Below are positions 7,452 through 11,538 of a stretch of DNA of 11,538 bases, piece after piece. The position numbers and the translations under genes are program-made. The notes under the pieces are model-generated. The model ran no database searches and had not been told where the DNA came from. It worked only from the letters and a program-made list of their open reading frames with translations. The stretch's first letter is position 1. Every line of letters begins with the position of its first letter. The DNA is taken from the NCBI GenBank assembly GCA_021199145.1, contig JAJQIP010000105.1:1-11538 (forward strand), read 5' to 3'. This stretch comes from Porphyromonadaceae bacterium. Lineage in GTDB: Bacteria; Bacteroidota; Bacteroidia; Bacteroidales; UBA11471.

Positions 7452-8051
7452 TCATACCCCGATAGCAATCTGACCAGAAAGAATTCGCTGTACGGTTTCA
7501 ATAAGGAAAGTATGTTCTCGTGCTAGAACACGGGCCGCCAATTTCTCCGGAGTGTCATCCGGCAAAACGGGTACCTGCGTCTGGGCGACAATTTCGCCTC
7601 GGTCATACGACTCGTCAACTCGATGTATGGTCACACCGGACATTTTTTCTCCAGCGGCTATCACCGCCTCATGCACATGAATCCCATACATGCCTTTTCC
7701 TCCATACCGAGGCAGTAAAGCTGGATGTATATTGAAAATACGGTTACGATAATGTGTCAAAACCGGCAATGGCAACATACGCATATACCCTAAAAGTAGA
7801 ATAAAATCTGCTTTGCTGGCAGCCAATGCCTCCAACATTTTCCGAGCCATTTCTTCCTCACTGCCAGAGGACTTCAAACTAATGTGACAAGCGGTGATTC
7901 CCGCCCGTCGGGCACGCTCCAATGCCTCTGCAGTGGAATTATTGCTAATGACGACACCTATTCGTGCCGCCAATCGATTTTCAGAAACGGCATCAATGAC
8001 GGCTTGCAAGTTTGAACCTCCGTGCGAAGCAAATACAGCAATTGTTTTCAT
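7452..8051 (-). CDS. purN: Phosphoribosylglycinamide formyltransferase (GAR transformylase 1)
   Basis: Transfers a formyl group from 10-formyltetrahydrofolate to GAR in step 3 of purine synthesis, in the cytoplasm. Its 199 residues match PurN. The catalytic triad is present: Asn107 and His109 in FNIHPALLP and Asp146 in HRVDESYD, equivalent to E. coli Asn106, His108 and Asp144. Other family blocks are GGKGMYGIHVHEAV (117-130) and SGVTIH (138-143). The N-terminal phosphate loop reads FASHGGSNLQ, with His10 where most PurN proteins have Gly. This differs from the ASGSGTN form I recall from Bacteroides. The start MKTIAVFAS is the normal beginning of the Rossmann-like fold. It follows the lipid kinase gene by 48 nt with no promoter match between, so the two are probably co-transcribed. 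Confidence 0.96.
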   Translation of the reverse strand: MKTIAVFASHGGSNLQAVIDAVSENRLAARIGVVISNNSTAEALERARRAGITACHISLKSSGSEEEMARKMLEALAASKADFILLLGYMRMLPLPVLTHYRNRIFNIHPALLPRYGGKGMYGIHVHEAVIAAGEKMSGVTIHRVDESYDRGEIVAQTQVPVLPDDTPEKLAARVLAREHTFLIETVQRILSGQIAIGV

Positions 8052-8099
8052 CCAAAATATTTACGACAGAATGTCTACAAATAAAGAGTTTATAAAATC

Positions 8100-9065
8100 T
8101 CAAATATCCAATTCCTGCTTAATCGCATCAACGACATCAAATATCAATGACTGAATAGGAGCAATCAACGACCGATGCTGTTCGACACGGGGAATTAATA
8201 CCTTTAATCCCCCCTTGATACAAGTTATATCGATCTGCTTCGACATTTCAACAGGTTCACCGTCTAAGTGCATAACTCCTTCCCGCTCCCGGGTAATCGA
8301 CAATGCCGGTGTCTCAAAAGTTTTTACATTGGAACTGATATCAATCCATTTTGTAAATAATTGCACGGTCATTGGCAGGACATCAAAAGGAGTCACAGGG
8401 AACATAATTGTCACGTCAATTTTCCCGTCATGCAAGCTCGCCCGAGGAGTTATATAGGCATTGTTACCATATTGTGAGGCATTGCCGCACGCAATGAGAA
8501 AGGCCTTTTCCTGTATGACACCGTCTGGTGTCTCAATGTGGTATACCTCATTTTTATAGGTAAGATACTCCTCTATGGCTTTTTTTATATAGGTCATCTT
8601 ACCACGATGCTTGTCTTCTGCGAATTTCTTGCTCACCCAAGCATCAAACCCCATACCACAGGTACAAAAAAATGGTTTGTCATTGGCCATACAGTAATCG
8701 ATGTCATCCACTACCGCATCGTTGAGTATCTGCAATGCCCGTATAGGATTGAGGGGTATCCCCAAGTGGCGGGCCAAACCGTTACCCGACCCCAACGGAA
8801 TTATGCCCAAAGCCGTATGAGTATGCACCAATGAAGCCGCTATTTCATTGCACGTACCGTCTCCTCCTACCGATACGACAGCATCATAATCCAATCTCGC
8901 CGCCTCTTGTGCCAACTCCGTAGCGTGCCCAGCATAACGGGTCGAAACAATTTCCGTGTCGAAAAGATCCTTATTGATATTATCCTTTACCCATATAGGC
9001 ACATTCTTTTTAGAATGCGTACCGGAGATAGGATTTAATATAAATAAAATCTTTTTACGCTCCAT
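8100..9065 (-). CDS. Diacylglycerol kinase-family lipid kinase (DagK/YegS/sphingosine kinase-like)
   Basis: Cytoplasmic or membrane-associated ATP-dependent lipid kinase. Motifs of the DAGK catalytic domain appear in order: NPISG (11-15), the nucleotide-binding VSVGGDGT (64-71), LGSGNGLARHLG (91-102), the second-domain segment GNASQYGNNAYITPRASLHDGKIDV (194-218) and the catalytic-region HLDGEP (266-271). Its 321 residues are typical of bacterial YegS/DagK proteins. The substrate cannot be read from sequence: diacylglycerol, another lipid alcohol or a sphingoid base are possible, the last being relevant because many Bacteroidales make sphingolipids. The ATG at 9065 is preceded by ATAAGGA directly against the start. 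It has a consensus promoter and a leader hairpin upstream and is followed by purN after 48 nt. Confidence 0.92.
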   Translation of the reverse strand: MERKKILFILNPISGTHSKKNVPIWVKDNINKDLFDTEIVSTRYAGHATELAQEAARLDYDAVVSVGGDGTCNEIAASLVHTHTALGIIPLGSGNGLARHLGIPLNPIRALQILNDAVVDDIDYCMANDKPFFCTCGMGFDAWVSKKFAEDKHRGKMTYIKKAIEEYLTYKNEVYHIETPDGVIQEKAFLIACGNASQYGNNAYITPRASLHDGKIDVTIMFPVTPFDVLPMTVQLFTKWIDISSNVKTFETPALSITREREGVMHLDGEPVEMSKQIDITCIKGGLKVLIPRVEQHRSLIAPIQSLIFDVVDAIKQELDI

Positions 9066-9088
9066 TCCTTATCTGCTTTGGGGATTCC

Positions 9089-9127
9089 GGCAATAACTCC
9101 CTTTGTCATGAAAAAGGGATTATCGCC
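9089..9127 (-). promoter_or_regulatory. Extended hairpin in the leader of the lipid kinase gene
   Basis: TCCCTTT (9098-9104) pairs with AAAGGGA (9113-9119) around an 8-nt loop. Past a bulged C, ATAA (9093-9096) pairs with TTAT (9120-9123), and past an A/C mismatch GGC (9089-9091) pairs with GCC (9125-9127). In total 14 pairs form in 39 nt. On the minus strand it begins a few bases after the predicted transcription start and ends 23 nt before the kinase ATG. On the plus strand it is followed by CTTTTATTT, so it could also stop antisense transcription. Confidence 0.55.
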
Positions 9128-9140
9128 TTTTATTTCCTAA

Positions 9141-9172
9141 CAAAGATAGCCGAAAAAAGTGGAGGTAGCAAA
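9141..9172 (-). promoter_or_regulatory. Consensus Bacteroidota promoter for the lipid kinase-purN unit
   Basis: On the minus strand TTTG (9172-9169) is followed, after 20 nt, by TATCTTTG (9148-9141). Both are full matches to the Bacteroidota primary-sigma pattern TTTG / TAnnTTTG. The expected start is near 9134, about 70 nt before the kinase ATG. Confidence 0.75.
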
Positions 9173-9191
9173 AATTATATTCCTTATCAGT

Positions 9192-9263
9192 ATGTTCAAA
9201 GTAGTACTTGATACAAATATCTATGCCCCTTCATCTATCACAGATGAAAACGGCACATATTAA
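9192..9263 (+). pseudogene. N-terminal relic of a PIN-domain protein
   Basis: A 23-codon plus-strand frame starting at ATG 9192 encodes MFKVVLDTNIYAPS and nine more residues, then TAA. The first eleven residues are the classic beta-1 strand and first catalytic Asp (Asp7, VLDTN) of PIN-domain ribonucleases, which are normally about 130-150 aa and often toxins of toxin-antitoxin pairs. After the stop, no frame in the following 98 nt continues a PIN fold convincingly; SHNTDLEAMENIQ in another frame might be an eroded C-terminal piece, but that is weak. No antitoxin gene is next to it. It is the only plus-strand coding trace right of the lyase. I read it as decayed DNA, not a working gene; a chance match of this length is the alternative. 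Confidence 0.45.
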
Positions 9264-9270
9264 GAGATTC

Positions 9271-9334
9271 AAAAAGCTGCTTCCAAAATAGTTACACGAT
9301 AAAATCGTTATCGCATAATACAGATTTGGAAGCA
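9271..9334 (-). terminator. Strong terminator-like nested hairpin downstream of the DUF5606 gene
   Basis: TGCTTCCAAA (9278-9287) and TTTGGAAGCA (9325-9334) are perfect 10-bp arms. Inside them CGATAA (9297-9302) and TTATCG (9308-9313) form a 6-bp hairpin with a 5-nt loop, and four more pairs can form between the two stems. On the minus strand the outer stem is followed by GC and then TTTTT (9275-9271), as in an intrinsic terminator. It begins 27 nt after the stop of the DUF5606 gene. Confidence 0.65.
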
Positions 9335-9361
9335 ATGGAGAATATTCAATGAGATATCACT

Positions 9362-9790
9362 CTACTTCTCCGCTTCTTTCTCCTCTGTATTTTCTTCTGG
9401 CTCCGGCGTGAAATCGGTCATCCCCGATTGAATCAGAATATTATACCAAGAGATAAGTTTGCTTATATCGGTAGGATAAACTCGCTCTTTATCAAAATCA
9501 GGTAAAATTCCTGTCAGATAAGCTCGTAACTCCTCTTTATCAGCTTTGGGTGAAATAGAAGCTGCCGCTCCATTCTCTTTTTCCTTTATGCTATTGAGGA
9601 CTTTATACAAAGGCTCTTCCCCATTATACGTATATATAGCAATATCATTCAGCGAAGTGACCTTATCATGGCTGTAGGCCAACGACCGTTTTTGGGTCGA
9701 TATTGCCTCTACTATCAAAGCCCCTTTAGCTTGGGCAATTAATCTGAAGAGACCTGGACGTCCTGAAATGGTTAAAATCTTCTTTAACAT
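9362..9790 (-). CDS. DUF5606 domain-containing protein
   Basis: A small cytoplasmic protein of 142 aa. I recognise the N-terminus MLKKILTISGRPGLFRL and the block DIAIYTYNGEEPLYKVL (about 49-65) as the Bacteroidota-specific DUF5606 family, whose molecular function I do not know. The body (about 85-125) ends in YPTDISKLISWYNILIQSGM, a conserved-looking helical part. The last 15 residues (PEPEENTEEKEAEK) are an acidic, probably disordered tail. There is no signal peptide or membrane segment. It follows coaE by 92 nt but has its own consensus promoter and a terminator-like hairpin, so it is likely transcribed on its own as well as by read-through. It has no link to known enzymes here beyond gene order. 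Confidence 0.9.
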   Translation of the reverse strand: MLKKILTISGRPGLFRLIAQAKGALIVEAISTQKRSLAYSHDKVTSLNDIAIYTYNGEEPLYKVLNSIKEKENGAAASISPKADKEELRAYLTGILPDFDKERVYPTDISKLISWYNILIQSGMTDFTPEPEENTEEKEAEK

Positions 9791-9816
9791 AGATTCCCTA
9801 TTTTGATATTACAAGG

Positions 9817-9848
9817 CAAAAGTAATAACAATCCCAATATAATTCAAA
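9817..9848 (-). promoter_or_regulatory. Consensus Bacteroidota promoter for the DUF5606 gene
   Basis: On the minus strand TTTG (9848-9845) is followed, after 20 nt, by TACTTTTG (9824-9817). Both boxes are full matches, with the same spacing as the promoter at 9141-9172. The expected start is near 9810, about 20 nt before the ATG at 9790. Confidence 0.72.
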
Positions 9849-9882
9849 CTATCCAAGCTTTTAAACATCTGTGAAAAATAAA

Positions 9883-10461
9883 TTACACCGAAGAGGAAAT
9901 GACAGAAAGAACTTGAGGAATGATTGGCCTTTCTCCATCATTTACAATAACGTAGGAGGCAAATTTCTCCTTTTCGCTATCATTTTGTTGGGAACGGATA
10001 CGTTGCCACGCCTCTTGGGGTGTAAAGCCATTGCGTGAAACAATACGTTGCACACGTAAAGTTTCGGGAGCCGTTACCAACCATATAACATCAACCGCAT
10101 TGAAAAAACCGGCCTCTATCAAGATAGCTGACTCCATAAACACCATTGGTTTGTCGCTCCATCGGCTACACCAATTCTTAAAATCGGTTCGCACAGCCGG
10201 ATGGACAATGGCGTTAAGCCGATTCAATGCATGGCCATCAGAAAAAACTTTGGCAGCCAATTTGCGATTGTCCAAATTGCCTTCTGGTCCGACCACATCC
10301 CCAAACTCAGCGGTCAACGCCGCCTTTATCTCCGTTGAAGATTGCAGCAACCGTTTGGCTTCTCTATCGCTATCATACACAGGATATCCCAAGACTTGCA
10401 AAAAACGGCTCACTACCGATTTGCCGCTTCCTATGCCACCCGTAATCCCAACTATCTGCAT
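9883..10461 (-). CDS. coaE: Dephospho-CoA kinase
   Basis: Phosphorylates the 3'-hydroxyl of dephospho-CoA with ATP, the last step of coenzyme A synthesis, in the cytoplasm. Its 192 residues have the normal CoaE layout: P-loop GGIGSGKS (8-15), YDSD (29-32) at the acceptor-binding site, IVHPAV (85-90), ESAILIEAGF (110-119, in place of the common PLLFE form), the lid segment RIVSRNG and RIRSQ (139-158), and VIVNDG (171-176) near the C-terminus. The MQIVGITGG start is the standard N-terminus. It begins 6 nt after the YbbR-like gene's stop, so the two are in one transcript. This ybbR-coaE pairing is familiar to me from other Bacteroidales. Confidence 0.96.
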   Translation of the reverse strand: MQIVGITGGIGSGKSVVSRFLQVLGYPVYDSDREAKRLLQSSTEIKAALTAEFGDVVGPEGNLDNRKLAAKVFSDGHALNRLNAIVHPAVRTDFKNWCSRWSDKPMVFMESAILIEAGFFNAVDVIWLVTAPETLRVQRIVSRNGFTPQEAWQRIRSQQNDSEKEKFASYVIVNDGERPIIPQVLSVISSSV

Positions 10462-10467
10462 AAAGTG

Positions 10468-11481
10468 TTAACGTTTTGAATCCAGAATATACTCGACACT
10501 GTCAGGCGAAAGGGTTATATACTGGACACTGCTGGGCAAACGGTCGATTTTCAAGGCCAATTTATCGTTGGTTGAAGTCCGAATGTCATTATAATCGACA
10601 GAAATGCCGATATCTTCAGTAGAAATAAGCGAGAACTGGCTTGTCGGAACCAGACATTCCACCTTCGTCATGGCAGGGAAAGTATACAGCGATACATTCC
10701 GTGGCAGATTATCCACCGAAATAGGAATGGATATTGTTTTAGAGGTCAACTCTTCGACAGGGATTGTCAGCTTCACCTCCTGTGGGATGGTTTTCACACC
10801 CGATATTCTACGCAAAGGCACCGTCTTTGTTACAGTCCGATTCAAGTCTTTTATCAGAAACGAATCGGTTTCGATATATGATATTGTATTCAACAAATAT
10901 TCTGGGGCGTATACCTGAACAGAATCAATATCGGAGCGGATTTCCCCACTGATAATACATTGCGGAATAGTCAACGCCGTTCCAGTAATGCGAAGGCGCA
11001 CTTTCTTTCCGGACGATTGTGTGTAATATACCGCCAAACTATCAATGGATATAGAGGTGAGAATTGTCGTATTTCTCAGATTCTTTTTTATCTTCTCTTT
11101 TATCTCTTCTGCCGTCAATATAAAAGCATCCGAACTATTGGCATATTGTCGGAAATCAATTTCAAGAGCAGGAAGGCCGTCTAAACTATAATTCATCAAC
11201 ACGGTTCCTTCATCGCGCAAATGTGCGGTAAGCGATGTCGGAAGGTCATAGGTTATAATGGTATTATCCGGGAAATTGGTGTACTTTATGGGAATACGGT
11301 AAGCGATATTCATCTCTTCCCCGAAGGCCAATATAATCCAAAACAGAAAAGAAAGGGCCACAAATAGAAGGAAGATTATAAATTCCTTGTATCTCTTATT
11401 CCGTAAAAGGGTGCGGAGCAGACCAAGATTTTTTTGAAAAAGGGATTTCACCCTAAACCGTTTCTTTCCTTCCTCACTCAT
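10468..11481 (-). CDS. YbbR/CdaR-like membrane-anchored protein
   Basis: A 337-aa protein with a basic cytoplasmic N-terminus (residues 1-32, rich in Lys and Arg), one membrane segment (about 33-53, EFIIFLLFVALSFLFWII) and a long extracytoplasmic region. From about residue 55 on, the sequence is rich in beta strands with short repeats of the YbbR kind, such as YRIPIKYTNFPDN, LTAHLRDEGTVL, VRLRITGTALTIP and ISIPISVDNLPRN. In Firmicutes the related CdaR regulates the c-di-AMP cyclase CdaA; whether this protein does so is unknown, since no cyclase gene is in the window. The ATG at 11481 is the only start that keeps the basic leader. It precedes coaE by 6 nt. Confidence 0.85.
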   Translation of the reverse strand: MSEEGKKRFRVKSLFQKNLGLLRTLLRNKRYKEFIIFLLFVALSFLFWIILAFGEEMNIAYRIPIKYTNFPDNTIITYDLPTSLTAHLRDEGTVLMNYSLDGLPALEIDFRQYANSSDAFILTAEEIKEKIKKNLRNTTILTSISIDSLAVYYTQSSGKKVRLRITGTALTIPQCIISGEIRSDIDSVQVYAPEYLLNTISYIETDSFLIKDLNRTVTKTVPLRRISGVKTIPQEVKLTIPVEELTSKTISIPISVDNLPRNVSLYTFPAMTKVECLVPTSQFSLISTEDIGISVDYNDIRTSTNDKLALKIDRLPSSVQYITLSPDSVEYILDSKR

Positions 11482-11538
11482 AAGCTCATTTTAAATTATA
11501 GAAACTTCGGTATAAAGATAAAAACAAAATGGCATATC
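11482..11538. other. Leader of the YbbR-like gene; nothing definite
   Basis: A-T-rich sequence up to the window edge. A TATCTTTA (11520-11513, minus strand) is one base from the minus-7 consensus, but no minus-33 box lies at the proper distance inside the window. A further gene upstream cannot be judged from 57 nt. Confidence 0.3.

Noticed and set aside
6913..7473. 186-codon plus-strand frame across the hisF-purN gap
   Set aside because: Most of it is antisense to hisF, it resembles no known protein, and the spacer carries minus-strand promoter signals.
11513..11528. Promoter for the YbbR-like gene (TATCTTTA with a nearby TTTG)
   Set aside because: The two boxes are only about 4 nt apart instead of 19-21, and the minus-7 box has a mismatch.
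1..11538. CRISPR array, tRNA, rRNA, insertion sequence or phage genes
   Set aside because: I saw no regularly spaced repeats, RNA-gene folds, transposase or phage-like reading frames on either strand.

Overview
The window looks like chromosomal DNA from a member of the Bacteroidales (Bacteroidota). Three points support this. A DUF5606-type protein is present, a family I know from Bacteroidota. Promoters follow the Bacteroidota pattern (TTTG, about 19-20 nt, then TAnnTTTG) rather than the sigma-70 pattern. Most genes have A-rich leaders with weak or no Shine-Dalgarno sequence. I cannot assign a genus. Almost everything is core metabolism. I see no phage, transposon, CRISPR array, tRNA or rRNA, and no convincing new multi-gene system.

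Layout: at the left edge a plus-strand pectate-lyase-like gene (5' end outside the window) converges on a long minus-strand block, and a perfect 10-bp inverted repeat overlaps the lyase stop codon between them. All other intact genes are on the minus strand and are read right to left. The rightmost group is a YbbR/CdaR-like membrane protein, then coaE. Next is the DUF5606 gene with its own promoter and a strong terminator-like hairpin behind it. Then comes a DAGK-family lipid kinase with its own consensus promoter and a hairpin at the predicted transcript start, followed by purN. After a 278-bp spacer that holds another promoter comes a probable operon: hisF, hisIE, ftsE, lysC, lysA and an unrecognised secreted protein.

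The hisF-to-lysA block joins late histidine synthesis (HisF, HisIE) with the first and last steps of lysine/diaminopimelate synthesis (LysC, LysA). An FtsE-type ABC ATPase sits between them without its partner ftsX. Gaps in the block are 2-69 nt with no clear internal promoter, so a single transcript is plausible. Coupling of cell-wall precursor supply (DAP) with a division or wall-hydrolase regulator (FtsE) is possible but is inference.

The least explained stretch is 9066-9361, between the lipid kinase and DUF5606 genes. It holds a 5'-leader hairpin, a promoter, a 23-codon relic of a PIN-domain protein on the plus strand, and a nested hairpin that ends in a T-tract on the minus strand.
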